Assembly: GCF_003663945.1 (NCBI RefSeq) | Contig: NZ_RCCH01000007.1 | Coordinates: 1 to 64,000 of the forward strand | Origin: Lacinutrix venerupis | Lineage (GTDB): Bacteria; Bacteroidota; Bacteroidia; Flavobacteriales; Flavobacteriaceae | Length of the DNA stretch: 64,000 nt | Direction of reading: 5' to 3' | In this document: in pieces, positions 54,644-63,454 of the stretch | Layout of the letters: every line of letters starts with the position of its first letter | How positions within the stretch are numbered: position 1 is the first letter of the stretch | Made by a program: the position numbers and the translations under genes | Notes under the pieces: model-generated | Database searches by the model: none | The model's input: the letters and a program-made list of their open reading frames with translations, nothing else | Told to the model about the DNA's origin: nothing

Positions 54644-55958
54644 TCATTGCATTCATCATTGCTTTTCCTTTTCCGCCTTGCATCATTTTCATCATTTTGC
54701 TCATTTGGTCAAACTGCTTTAGTAATTGGTTTACTTGTTGCACAGATGTTCCTGAACCTTTTCCTATTCGTTTTTTTCTGCTGGCGTTTATAATTGCTGG
54801 ATTGGTTCTTTCTTTTACAGTCATAGAATGTATTATTGCTTCTATGTGTTTAAAGGCGTCATCGTCTATGTCTACATCTTTCATCATTTTTCCTGCTCCA
54901 GGAATCATGCCTACAAGATCTTTCATATTACCCATTTTCTTAATTTGCTGAATTTGCTTTAAGAAATCGTCAAATCCAAATTGGTTTTTGGCAATTTTCT
55001 TTTGAAGTTTTCTTGCTTCTTGCTCGTCAAATTGCTCTTGAGCTCTTTCTACTAAAGATACAACATCTCCCATTCCAAGAATACGATCTGCCATACGTGA
55101 AGGATAAAATATATCTATCGCTTCCATTTTCTCACCTGTACCAATAAACTTAATTGGTTTATTTACTACAGATTTAATAGAAATTGCTGCTCCACCACGC
55201 GTATCACCATCAAGTTTTGTAAGTATTACACCGTCAAAATTTAAAACATCGTTAAATGCTTTTGCTGTATTTACAGCATCTTGACCTGTCATAGAATCTA
55301 CTACAAACAGTGTTTCTTGTGGTTGAATTGCTGTGTGAATGTTAGATATCTCGGTCATCATGGCTTCGTCTACAGCAAGACGACCAGCGGTATCAATAAT
55401 TACAACATTATGTCCATTTTCCTTTGCATGTGCAATACCTGCTTGTGCAATGGCAACAGGATCTGTATTACCTTTATCGCTATAAACATCTACCTTAATT
55501 TGGTCTCCAACTACATGTAATTGGTCTACGGCTGCTGGTCTATAAACATCACAGGCTACTAATAAAGGTTTTTTAGTTTTTTTGCTTTTTAAGAAGTTTG
55601 CTAGTTTACCAGAAAATGTTGTTTTACCAGAACCTTGTAATCCAGACATTAATATTACGGTTGGTGCTCCAGATAGGTTTATACCTGTAGCATCGCCACC
55701 CATAAGCTCGGTTAATTCGTCTTTAACGATTTTAACCATTAATTGTCCTGGCTGTAATGTTGTTAATACGTTAGCTCCTAAAGCTTTTTCCTTTACACGG
55801 TTTGTAAATTCTTTTGCTATTTTAAAGTTAACATCGGCATCTAAAAGTGCACGACGTACTTCTTTTAAAGTTTCGGCAACATTTACTTCTGTAATGCTTC
55901 CGTGACCTTTTAGTACGTGTAGCGCTTTATCTAACTTTTCACTTAAATTATTAAACAT
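54630..55958 (-). CDS. ffh: signal recognition particle protein Ffh
   Basis: A 442-residue GTPase that targets ribosomes with membrane-protein nascent chains. N domain (about 1-90), G domain with SGLQGSGKTTFSGKLA (G1), DVYRPAAVDQL, DTAGRLAVDE (G3) and TKLDGDTRGGAAI (G4), and a Met-rich M domain (about 300-442, MKMMQGGKGKAMMNAMKNM) that binds SRP RNA. The M domain ends inside a terminator hairpin. TAAATTTG (56019-56026, minus strand) is a candidate -7 element. No SRP RNA gene is seen nearby. Confidence 0.97.
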   Translation of the reverse strand: MFNNLSEKLDKALHVLKGHGSITEVNVAETLKEVRRALLDADVNFKIAKEFTNRVKEKALGANVLTTLQPGQLMVKIVKDELTELMGGDATGINLSGAPTVILMSGLQGSGKTTFSGKLANFLKSKKTKKPLLVACDVYRPAAVDQLHVVGDQIKVDVYSDKGNTDPVAIAQAGIAHAKENGHNVVIIDTAGRLAVDEAMMTEISNIHTAIQPQETLFVVDSMTGQDAVNTAKAFNDVLNFDGVILTKLDGDTRGGAAISIKSVVNKPIKFIGTGEKMEAIDIFYPSRMADRILGMGDVVSLVERAQEQFDEQEARKLQKKIAKNQFGFDDFLKQIQQIKKMGNMKDLVGMIPGAGKMMKDVDIDDDAFKHIEAIIHSMTVKERTNPAIINASRKKRIGKGSGTSVQQVNQLLKQFDQMSKMMKMMQGGKGKAMMNAMKNMR

Positions 55959-56366
55959 AGTCTTTTAGTATTCTATAATCAGGTTACAATAGGCAGCCTG
56001 ACGCGTTCTTAAGATTCGCAAATTTAATAATTTGAAGTGTATAAATGAAGTTTCAACTCAATAAATTAAATCAAAAAAAAGAGCTGCCAAAAAAAACGAC
56101 AGCGCTTTCAAATTAACTCTCTTAAAAAGCAATATGGCATTACTTAAAAAGATAAATTAACTACAATATTTATCTAATATCAGTTCTCTTCTAGCATTAC
56201 TAACAACTAATATTTTTTTTTATAAATGAATTTTAATGATTTAAAAAACATAACCCAAAAAGTATATTTAGTTTTTTTTAACTGGTTTAATTAATATTAA
56301 AACAATTTACTTTTAAAAATCCCTAGCTCTGTATTTGTTTTTTTTTACTTTTAGAAAGTTATAAAA
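55959..56366. other. 408-bp gene-free divergent region
   Basis: AT-rich DNA between ffh (minus) and an ECF sigma gene (plus). It holds TAAATTTG (minus strand, 56019-56026) as a -7 candidate for ffh. An imperfect hairpin AAAGAGCTG (56078-56086) / CAGCGCTTT (56100-56108) has one mismatch and a 13-nt loop. No open frame or RNA gene is recognised. The hairpin could be an orphan terminator or a small RNA end. Confidence 0.4.
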
Positions 56367-56888
56367 ATGTTTATGCCTAAAAATTTACATGATAATATTT
56401 GCGATGAAATTCGTTTTAATGCATTGTTTAAAAAACATGCAAAAGACTTAAGTAACTTCCTATATTATAAATTTGGAGACCACTTAAATCCAAAAGACAA
56501 AACTCAAGATGCTTTTATTAAATTATGGCAAAATTGCAAAAAGGTAACTCCCGATAAAGCGAAAAGCTATTTATTTACTATTGCTAATAACTTAATGCTG
56601 AATGAAGTAAAACATCATAAAGTTGTATTAAAACACCATCAAACTAAACCAAAACATTATACAAACGAATCTCCAGAATTTATTTTAGAAGAACAGGAAT
56701 ATAATTTAAAACTACAAACTGCTCTCTCAAACTTAACCGATGCGCAACGTGTAGCTTTTATGATGAATCGTGTAGAAGGTAAAAGACATAAAGAAATTGC
56801 TGAACTTTTAGGAATTAGTACTAAAGCTGTTGAAAAACGAATTTATGGTGCTTTAAAAAAATTAAGAGAAGACATTAAAGAACTCTAA
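56367..56888 (+). CDS. ECF sigma factor (FecI-type)
   Basis: A 173-residue sigma-70 family protein. Region 2 is FKKHAKDLSNFLYYKFGD to DKTQDAFIKLWQNC (about 17-65) and region 4 is LSNLTDAQRVAFMMNRVEGK and KEIAELLGISTKAVEKRIYG (about 113-155). It is followed by a FecR-type anti-sigma and a TonB-dependent receptor, so it is the FecI element of a transenvelope signalling operon. An ATG at 56373 (MPKNL) is an alternative start. Its promoter motif differs from the TGTTAAC-type of the first ECF locus. Confidence 0.95.
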   Translation: MFMPKNLHDNICDEIRFNALFKKHAKDLSNFLYYKFGDHLNPKDKTQDAFIKLWQNCKKVTPDKAKSYLFTIANNLMLNEVKHHKVVLKHHQTKPKHYTNESPEFILEEQEYNLKLQTALSNLTDAQRVAFMMNRVEGKRHKEIAELLGISTKAVEKRIYGALKKLREDIKEL

Positions 56889-56955
56889 CTAGTATAAAAA
56901 AATTATTATGGTAGGAGATTTTATTATTTAGTTGTTATATAGTTGGATAAGTAAT

Positions 56956-57855
56956 ATGAAACGAGAAGATTTAATATTAAAATGGTTAGATAACAGCCTT
57001 AACTCGCAGGAACTTGAAGCCTTTAAAGCGCTTGAAGATTATGACGAATTAATAAGGTTGAACAAATCTTTACAGCAATTTAAACCTGAAAATTTTGATT
57101 CGGACTACGAATTAGAAAGGTTAAATGCTACCTTAAAAAATAAAATCAAAAAGAAAAATAATTGGTTGAAACCTTTTTTACGTGTCGCCGCAATTTTAGC
57201 TATTTGTTTAACTGGCTATTACTACTATACAACAACCTTAGACACGAATTTTAATACACAATTAGCCGAAAAAGAAAGTATTTTACTTCCAGATAATTCT
57301 CAAGTTCAACTAAATGCTAAATCTACTCTAGCTTTTAATAAAAGTAGCTGGAAAGACAGTAGAGATTTAGACCTAAATGGTGAAGCTTATTTTAAAGTAG
57401 CTAAAGGCTCTAAATTTACAGTACACACCAATGCTGGAAATATTTCTGTATTAGGTACAGAGTTTAATGTAAAAAACAGAACAAATCTTTTTGAAGTTAC
57501 TTGTTATGAAGGTTCTGTAAAAGTAGAACATAATACTACTACACGAATTTTAAAACCTGGAGAAAGTTTTTTAATTTTAAACGGTAATATAGTTGAAAAA
57601 CCAATTGTAAATAACACGAGTCCATTTTGGATTAATAATGAATCTGCTTTTAAAAGCATGCCTTACTCACAGGTGATTGCTGAATTTGAAAGACAATACA
57701 ATGTTACATTTAGCGTTAAAGATATAGACACTAATAAAGTGTTTACTGGTAGTTTTGCGCATAATAATTTGGACATTGCATTGCAAGCCATTACATTACC
57801 GCTTAACTTAACCTATTCTAAAAATAACAATAAGATATCGCTTAAGCGTGAGTAA
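56956..57855 (+). CDS. FecR-type anti-sigma factor with DUF4974 domain
   Basis: A 299-residue inner-membrane protein. The frame goes back to 56932, but MKREDLILKWLDNSLN at 56956 is the canonical start. Cytoplasmic sigma-binding part (about 1-72), one membrane helix (about 78-94, FLRVAAILAICLTGYYYY), periplasmic FecR domain (about 100-205, LLPDNSQVQLNAKSTL, LGTEFNVKNR, VTCYEGSVKVEH, LKPGESFLI) and C-terminal DUF4974 (about 220-297). It is 67 nt after the sigma gene and overlaps the receptor gene by 8 nt. It should transmit a receptor signal to the sigma factor. Confidence 0.95.
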   Translation: MKREDLILKWLDNSLNSQELEAFKALEDYDELIRLNKSLQQFKPENFDSDYELERLNATLKNKIKKKNNWLKPFLRVAAILAICLTGYYYYTTTLDTNFNTQLAEKESILLPDNSQVQLNAKSTLAFNKSSWKDSRDLDLNGEAYFKVAKGSKFTVHTNAGNISVLGTEFNVKNRTNLFEVTCYEGSVKVEHNTTTRILKPGESFLILNGNIVEKPIVNNTSPFWINNESAFKSMPYSQVIAEFERQYNVTFSVKDIDTNKVFTGSFAHNNLDIALQAITLPLNLTYSKNNNKISLKRE

Positions 57856-60157
57856 AAAAATTACGTTCGCACTATTAATTATCCTATTCTTTTTTAGTTC
57901 TATTAGTGTGAAATCTCAAACTTTTAAAACTGAAAGACTTCCGCTTACAACAATTTTAAAAGCTTTAGAAAAACGTTTTGATATTAGGTTTACCTATGCA
58001 GATAAAACCATAGAAGGTGTAGAAATTAATGAGCCATCTAAAATATTATCTTATAATGATGCTATAACTTACTTAAGAACAAATACTAATTTAAATTTTA
58101 AAATAATAAATAGTCGTTTTGTTGCTATTGCACCAAGTAGAAAAGTAACTAGACCAATTGAAGCTTTACAAGAAGTACAATTAAAAACCTATTTAACCAC
58201 AGGTATTTTAAAAACTAAAACTGGAGAAGTTGTATTAAATACAGAAGAATTTGGCATACTTCCTGGTCTTATAGAGCCAGATGTTTTACAAACTGTACAA
58301 GCATTACCTAGTGTTTTAAGTATAGACGAATCGGTTTCTAATCTTAATATTCGTGGTGGCACTCATGACCAAAATTTAATTTTGTGGGATGGCATTAAAA
58401 TGTATCAATCCGGACATTTTTTCGGACTTATTTCTGCATTTAATCCAAATTTAGTATCTAACGTTGTGATTTCTAAAAATGGAACAAGTGCATTATATGG
58501 AGATGGAGTTTCTAGTACAATTGACATGCGATTAGATACAGATTTAAATCAAAAAAACACTTCTGGGCTAGGTTTAAATTTAATTCAATTAGATGGATTT
58601 ACTAAACTTAAACTACAAGATAATATGGAGCTACAAGTGTCTGCTAGACGCTCTAATACAGATATTGTTAACACACCAACATATACACAGTACTTTAATA
58701 AAATATTTCAAGATTTAGACGCAGACAATTCTTCAATAAGCAGTAAAAAATCTACTTCTAACGAAACTTTTTATTTCTACGATATAAGCGCAAAACTATT
58801 ACACGACCTCTCCTATAAAGATAAATTAAGAATTAGTTTTACTACCATTTATAATTCTCTTGATTATATAGAGAGTAGCTTCAACAATAATACTACAACT
58901 GCTTTAAATAATGGTATTACGCAAAATAATCTTGCAGCAGGATTAAACTATAATAGACAATGGAGTAAATTTGTAAGTAGTGAATTGCAAATAAATGTTT
59001 CAGACTATAAATTAAAAGCGACAAACTTTAATAGCCAAAACAACCAAAGTTTACAGCAAAACAACGAAGTTTTAGACAAAGGCATTACTTTTCAGTTAAA
59101 ATTAGATTTTAACGATCGGTTACGATGGATTAATGGTTATCAGTTTTCTCAAGTTGGTATTACCAATTTAGAAATACAAAATAATCCTGAATTTAGAAAC
59201 AATACTGAACATGTAGTAAATACTCATTCTACTTTTAGTGAATTTACTTTTTCTTCTTATAACAATAAAACACATTTAAAAATTGGTACAAGAAGTAACT
59301 ATTTTAAACCATTTAATGTATTATTATTAGAACCTAGAATTAGTGTAAATCATAAATTTTTTAAACATTTTAAAGTTGAATTATTAGGTGAAATAAAAAG
59401 TCAAGTTACATCTCAAGTTATAGAAAGACAAAACGATTTTTTAGGAATTGAAAAACGCCGCTGGATCTTAGCTAATAACACTACATTACCTATAATAGAA
59501 AGTAATCAAGCCTCACTTGGGTTACACTATAATAAAAACAAACTGTTAGTTAGCGCAGAAGCTTTTATAAAACATGTAGATGGTATTACTTCCCGAAGTC
59601 AAGGTTTTCAAAACCAATATCAAAACATCAATGCTATTGGAAATTACGAAACAAAAGGCATTGATTTTCTAGTAAATAAGCAATTTAAAACATTTAGCTC
59701 GTGGCTAAGCTACTCTATAAGTGATAATAACTATTCGTTTCCTACATTAAACAACGCCCAATCTTTTGCTAATAATACAGATATATCTCATGCATTAACC
59801 TTTGCAGGAACCTATACTTTAAATAGTTTAAAATTTGCTCTTGGTTTTAATTGGAGCTCTGGAAAACCTACTACTACTCCAAACAATGAGTTACCTGTAT
59901 TTGATAATGCTATTAATTACGACACTGCAAACAACACCAATTTAGACGATTATTTTAGAACCGATTTCTCTGGTACTTATAATTTTAATTTGGCAAAAAA
60001 AACAAAAGCAGAGTTAGGTTTTTCTATTTGGAACATACTAAACCGAAAAAACACAATTAATAGATACTATATTTTAAATAACGATAATTCTATTTCTAAA
60101 ATAGATAATAAATCGCTTGGTTTTACTCCTAATTTAAGTTTTAGAGTATTTTTTTAG
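57848..60157 (+). CDS. TonB-dependent receptor with STN signalling domain
   Basis: A 769-residue outer-membrane receptor with a GTG start overlapping the anti-sigma stop by 8 nt. It has a signal peptide (about 1-24) and an STN (secretin/TonB N-terminal) domain at about 25-95 (LKALEKRFDIRFTYADKTIE). The plug at about 130-230 has VQALPSVLSIDESVSNLNIR, then GGTHDQNLILWDGIKMYQSG. A barrel completes the protein (final FTPNLSFRVFF). STN is the part that contacts FecR-type anti-sigma factors. There is no SusD-like lipoprotein gene after it, so glycan uptake by the Sus mechanism is unlikely. The ligand is unknown. Confidence 0.93.
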   Translation: MSKKITFALLIILFFFSSISVKSQTFKTERLPLTTILKALEKRFDIRFTYADKTIEGVEINEPSKILSYNDAITYLRTNTNLNFKIINSRFVAIAPSRKVTRPIEALQEVQLKTYLTTGILKTKTGEVVLNTEEFGILPGLIEPDVLQTVQALPSVLSIDESVSNLNIRGGTHDQNLILWDGIKMYQSGHFFGLISAFNPNLVSNVVISKNGTSALYGDGVSSTIDMRLDTDLNQKNTSGLGLNLIQLDGFTKLKLQDNMELQVSARRSNTDIVNTPTYTQYFNKIFQDLDADNSSISSKKSTSNETFYFYDISAKLLHDLSYKDKLRISFTTIYNSLDYIESSFNNNTTTALNNGITQNNLAAGLNYNRQWSKFVSSELQINVSDYKLKATNFNSQNNQSLQQNNEVLDKGITFQLKLDFNDRLRWINGYQFSQVGITNLEIQNNPEFRNNTEHVVNTHSTFSEFTFSSYNNKTHLKIGTRSNYFKPFNVLLLEPRISVNHKFFKHFKVELLGEIKSQVTSQVIERQNDFLGIEKRRWILANNTTLPIIESNQASLGLHYNKNKLLVSAEAFIKHVDGITSRSQGFQNQYQNINAIGNYETKGIDFLVNKQFKTFSSWLSYSISDNNYSFPTLNNAQSFANNTDISHALTFAGTYTLNSLKFALGFNWSSGKPTTTPNNELPVFDNAINYDTANNTNLDDYFRTDFSGTYNFNLAKKTKAELGFSIWNILNRKNTINRYYILNNDNSISKIDNKSLGFTPNLSFRVFF

Positions 60158-60258
60158 CAATTGATTTTTTCATGTTTTTAAATTAGTTTTGTGTAAAAAC
60201 TAATATTAAATAATATTATTAAACTTAAAAAACTCAATAAAATCAATAGATTGACAAG

Positions 60259-60280
60259 AATGTCGTAAAAATGTCGCAAA
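60259..60280. repeat. tandem 11-bp direct repeat
   Basis: AATGTCGTAAA (60259-60269) is followed directly by AATGTCGCAAA (60270-60280), differing at one base. It lies upstream of the XRE gene and may be a binding site. Confidence 0.7.
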
Positions 60281-60292
60281 CAAACCGTTATC

Positions 60293-60305
60293 AAACAAGT
60301 TGTTT
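60293..60305. promoter_or_regulatory. palindromic operator candidate upstream of the XRE gene
   Basis: AAACAAGTTGTTT is a 13-bp palindrome (6-bp arms around one base), ending 6 nt before TAGTTTTG (60312-60319), a full TAnnTTTG -7 element. It would overlap a polymerase-bound promoter, as an operator for autorepression would. Binding by the XRE protein is inferred. Confidence 0.5.
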
Positions 60306-60344
60306 CATAAGTAGTTTTGTTAAAACAATAAACCAAAATTAATT

Positions 60345-60908
60345 ATGACTGAAATCGGAAAAAAAATAAAAGAGATAAGAAAGAAAAAAGGATTATCTCA
60401 AGAAGAATTAGCAGAATCTGCTAAAGTTAATTTAAGAACTATTCAACGAATTGAAAATAATGAGAGTGAACCGCGTGGCAAAACACTAAATTTAATTTGT
60501 AATGTTTTAAATATAAATGCAGAAGACGTTTTGGATTACGGAAAGAAAGAGGATAAAACTTATCTTATAATTTTTCATCTTTCTGTAATAACATTTTTAG
60601 CAATACCAGTAGGAAATATAATTCTTCCTTTAATTCTTTGGATGAATAAAAAAGATAAAATAACTGGTCTTAAAAAAATTGGTGAAAATTTATTGAATTT
60701 TCAAATTATATGGTCGATAATAGCATTCTTATCTATTTCAGGATACGCATTTTCTAAAATAATGCATTATGGATACTATCCTATATTACTTTACATATTT
60801 ATTGGTCTTTATGCTCTAAATATAATATTACCAATATTTTTTGCCATTAAAACAAATAAAGGTAAAACAGACAGTTTATACCCAAATATTATAAAACTTA
60901 TAAGATAA
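60345..60908 (+). CDS. membrane-anchored XRE-family regulator (HTH + DUF4870-like)
   Basis: A 187-residue protein. An N-terminal helix-turn-helix (about 5-60, IKEIRKKKGLSQEELAESAK, TIQRIENNESEPRG) is followed by a membrane part with about four helices (74-95, 118-140, 146-168, terminal IILPIFFAI) resembling DUF4870. The combination suggests a DNA-binding protein held at the membrane. It follows the receptor operon by 187 bp with its own promoter and palindrome, so it is probably independent. Confidence 0.85.
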   Translation: MTEIGKKIKEIRKKKGLSQEELAESAKVNLRTIQRIENNESEPRGKTLNLICNVLNINAEDVLDYGKKEDKTYLIIFHLSVITFLAIPVGNIILPLILWMNKKDKITGLKKIGENLLNFQIIWSIIAFLSISGYAFSKIMHYGYYPILLYIFIGLYALNIILPIFFAIKTNKGKTDSLYPNIIKLIR

Positions 60909-60917
60909 TTTATAACT

Positions 60918-60990
60918 AATACATGTGCATGTATTTAATTTTTATGTACTAATTTAGTTTAAAACACACAATTAAATTAGCACATGTATT
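60918..60990. repeat. nested inverted repeats between convergent genes
   Basis: AATACATGTGC (60918-60928) pairs with GCACATGTATT (60980-60990), and inside it CTAATTTA (60949-60956) pairs with TAAATTAG (60973-60980). The outer and inner right arms share the G at 60980. The palindrome ATACATGTGCATGTAT adds a third possible fold. It could act as a bidirectional terminator, though T runs are short. Confidence 0.6.
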
Positions 60991-61013
60991 TGCTTAAATA
61001 TTTATTATTTTAA

Positions 61014-61928
61014 TTAGTCTCTAATTAAAGGCATTGTACTACAGCGTAATAATCCTTCTTGTTTAGAAATTTCGGCATAAGGCACTTCTTCAACTGTAAA
61101 ACCTTGCTCTCTCAACCAAGTATTTAATCGTGTAAAGTTTTTTTCAGAAATAATTACGTTTTCAGAAATTGAAAAAATGTTACTATTCATGTTATACATT
61201 TCTTCTTTTGTTATAATAAAACAATTGTCTTTTCCGTAAAAATTTAAAAGCCACTCATACTCTTCTTCTTCAAGAAAACCTTCTTTATGTAAGATTGCTT
61301 TGTTCGTACCAATAGGTTGAAAACAACAGTCTAAATGCAATGCATTATCTCTTGGGTTGGTTTGCGACTTTCTTAAATTAAAAGATTTCACTTTTTTATG
61401 AGGAAATGTTTTTTCTAAAAATTCAACTCCTTGAATATTTGTTCTTGCTACAATATAATCTGAATAATCGCTTTCTCTATATGTACCAACAAAAATATAA
61501 TCGTTCCAAGGCATAACGTCTCCTCCTTCAATATGCACTTCTTCCGGTGGACGTATAACCTTTTCTGGATTAATTTTATCTATAATATATTGTATAGCCT
61601 CTAGCTCATTTTCTCGGTCTGGTAATATATTTGCTTTTACAAAAACATCGTCAATTACAAAAGCTATATCTCTTGCAAAAATCTGATTGCAATTTTCTAT
61701 TAATTCTGGTCTATAAACTGTTACATCGTATTTTTTAAACACACTAGCTACAGCTTCCATTTCTTTAACCATATCCTCTTCTACAGGATAAGTTCCTGCT
61801 TTAATATGCTCTGCAGATTTAGGGTCGTAAGCTTCTTCTAAACTTGGCGTAGGCCCATTACTTTTTGCTGTACCTAAAACAACAGCTCTAAGCCGTGATG
61901 TTTCGTTTTTTATATTAAGTTTTAACAT
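61014..61928 (-). CDS. amidinotransferase / arginine-deiminase-superfamily protein
   Basis: A 304-residue member of the guanidine-modifying fold. NQIFARDIAFVIDDVFV and PEEVHIEGGDVMPW give the acidic residues, ALHLDCCFQPIG the His, and QEGLLRCSTMPLIRD the near-C-terminal nucleophilic Cys (C296), so the catalytic set looks complete. Related Bacteroidota proteins are labelled dimethylarginine dimethylaminohydrolase-like or amidinotransferase. The exact substrate (arginine, methylarginine or another guanidine) cannot be fixed. Separated from gltA by a terminator. Confidence 0.82.
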   Translation of the reverse strand: MLKLNIKNETSRLRAVVLGTAKSNGPTPSLEEAYDPKSAEHIKAGTYPVEEDMVKEMEAVASVFKKYDVTVYRPELIENCNQIFARDIAFVIDDVFVKANILPDRENELEAIQYIIDKINPEKVIRPPEEVHIEGGDVMPWNDYIFVGTYRESDYSDYIVARTNIQGVEFLEKTFPHKKVKSFNLRKSQTNPRDNALHLDCCFQPIGTNKAILHKEGFLEEEEYEWLLNFYGKDNCFIITKEEMYNMNSNIFSISENVIISEKNFTRLNTWLREQGFTVEEVPYAEISKQEGLLRCSTMPLIRD

Positions 61929-61944
61929 GGTAGTAATATAAAAA

Positions 61945-61972
61945 AAAGCCTCATAATTTCTTATGAAGCTTT
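61945..61972 (-). terminator. intrinsic terminator of gltA
   Basis: AAAGCCTCATAA / TTATGAAGCTTT has one mismatch and a 4-nt loop, 20 nt beyond the gltA stop on the minus strand. Confidence 0.75.
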
Positions 61973-61991
61973 ATATAAAATTTTAATTATT

Positions 61992-63278
61992 TTATCTATT
62001 TTCTATAGATTTAAAATCTCTTAAATTTTCTCCAATATAAATTTGTCTTGGGCGTCCTATTGGCTCTTTACGGTTTCTCATTTCTTTCCATTGCGCTATC
62101 CATCCTGGTAAACGACCTAAAGCAAACATAACTGTAAACATTTCTACAGGAATACCCATAGCTCTGTAAATAATTCCTGAGTAAAAATCTACATTTGGAT
62201 ATAATTTTCTTTTTACAAAGTACTCGTCACTTAATGCTTCTGCTGCTAAGCCTTTAGCAATATCTAATACTGGATCTTCAACACCTAAATCTCCTAGAAC
62301 TTCGTCTGCAGCAACTTTTATAATTTTTGCACGAGGATCGAAGTTTTTGTATACTCTATGCCCGAATCCCATTAAACGGAAAGGATCGTTTTTGTCTTTA
62401 GCCTTAGCCATAAACTTTTTAGTATCTCCTCCGTCTTCTTTAATTGCTTCAAGCATTTCTAAAACTGCCTGGTTTGCACCACCGTGTAATGGTCCCCAAA
62501 GTGCAGAAATACCTGATGATAAAGATGCAAATAATCCTGTGTGTGCAGAACCAACTATTCTTACTGTTGAAGTAGAACAGTTTTGTTCATGGTCTGCATG
62601 TAGAATTAATAATTTATCTAATGCATTTACTAATATATCGCTTTGTTTATAAGTTTCGTTTGGTTTAGAGAACATCATATTTAAAATGTTTTCTACGTAA
62701 CCTAAAGAGCTATCTCCATAACTTAATGGCATACCTTTTTTCTTACGCATTGTCCAAGCGACTAATACTGGAAATTTTCCCATTATCTTACATACGGTAT
62801 TGTACATATCTTCTTCAGAATCTACATTTACCGATGAAGGATTAAAAGCTGTTAACGCACTTGTTAAAGATGATAACACTCCCATTGGGTGTGCTGACTT
62901 AGGAAAAGCATCTAATATTTTCTTTACATCGTCATCTACAACAGATTGCTCTTTAATATCTTCATTAAATTTATCTAATTGCTGCTGAGTTGGTAGCTCG
63001 CCAAAAATTAACAAATATGCAACTTCTAAAAAGTCTGCTTTTTCTGCTAGTTCTTCTATAGAGTAACCTCTATATCTTAATATACCTTCTTCTCCATTTA
63101 AAAAGGTAATGGCACTTTCGCAAGAACCTGTATTTTTATAACCAGGATCTATAGTAGTAACTCCACCAGTAACACTTCTAAGTGTTTTTATATCTATTGC
63201 GACTTCATTTTCTGTTCCTACAATTAAAGGAAACTCGTGCTTTTTTCCGTCTATTTCTAACGTAGCAGTTTTTGACAT
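61992..63278 (-). CDS. gltA: citrate synthase
   Basis: A 428-residue hexameric-type enzyme that condenses oxaloacetate and acetyl-CoA. LRYRGYSIEELAEKADFLEV, HADHEQNCSTSTVRIVGSAH, the catalytic-His segment LWGPLHGGANQAVLEML, and LMGFGHRVYKNFDPRA with the later catalytic Asp region (NVDFYSGIIYRAMGIPVEMF) are all present. The N-terminal extension (about 1-50, with FPLIVGTENEVAIDI) is that of the Gram-negative type I enzyme, which is NADH-sensitive in many Gram-negatives. Between the terminator of eno and its own terminator it is a single unit. Confidence 0.97.
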   Translation of the reverse strand: MSKTATLEIDGKKHEFPLIVGTENEVAIDIKTLRSVTGGVTTIDPGYKNTGSCESAITFLNGEEGILRYRGYSIEELAEKADFLEVAYLLIFGELPTQQQLDKFNEDIKEQSVVDDDVKKILDAFPKSAHPMGVLSSLTSALTAFNPSSVNVDSEEDMYNTVCKIMGKFPVLVAWTMRKKKGMPLSYGDSSLGYVENILNMMFSKPNETYKQSDILVNALDKLLILHADHEQNCSTSTVRIVGSAHTGLFASLSSGISALWGPLHGGANQAVLEMLEAIKEDGGDTKKFMAKAKDKNDPFRLMGFGHRVYKNFDPRAKIIKVAADEVLGDLGVEDPVLDIAKGLAAEALSDEYFVKRKLYPNVDFYSGIIYRAMGIPVEMFTVMFALGRLPGWIAQWKEMRNRKEPIGRPRQIYIGENLRDFKSIENR

Positions 63279-63399
63279 ATTTTTATTTGTTTTTTTCTAG
63301 TTTATTGAGGACTGCTAATTTACAAAATAAGCTCCTATTTATAAAGTATATTTACAAGGATTTAACAATTTAAGTATTGATAAAAATTATGGTACAAAA

Positions 63400-63428
63400 A
63401 AGCCTTTCAAAAAATTAATGAAAGGCTT
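63400..63428 (-). terminator. intrinsic terminator of eno
   Basis: AAGCCTTTCA / TGAAAGGCTT is a 10-bp stem with a 9-nt loop, downstream of the leftward eno gene. Confidence 0.8.
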
Positions 63429-63454
63429 AAATTTTAATATCTTAATAAATGCTA

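Noticed and set aside
54625-54951. 108-residue hydrophobic plus-strand frame over the ffh M domain
   Set aside because: The reverse complement of Met/Lys-rich codons gives Ile/Phe-rich sequence. ffh is the real gene.
56078-56108. Hairpin upstream of the FecI-type sigma gene as a functional terminator or riboswitch
   Set aside because: It has one mismatch, a 13-nt loop and no T run, and no gene upstream on either strand needs it. Listed only as part of the gene-free region.
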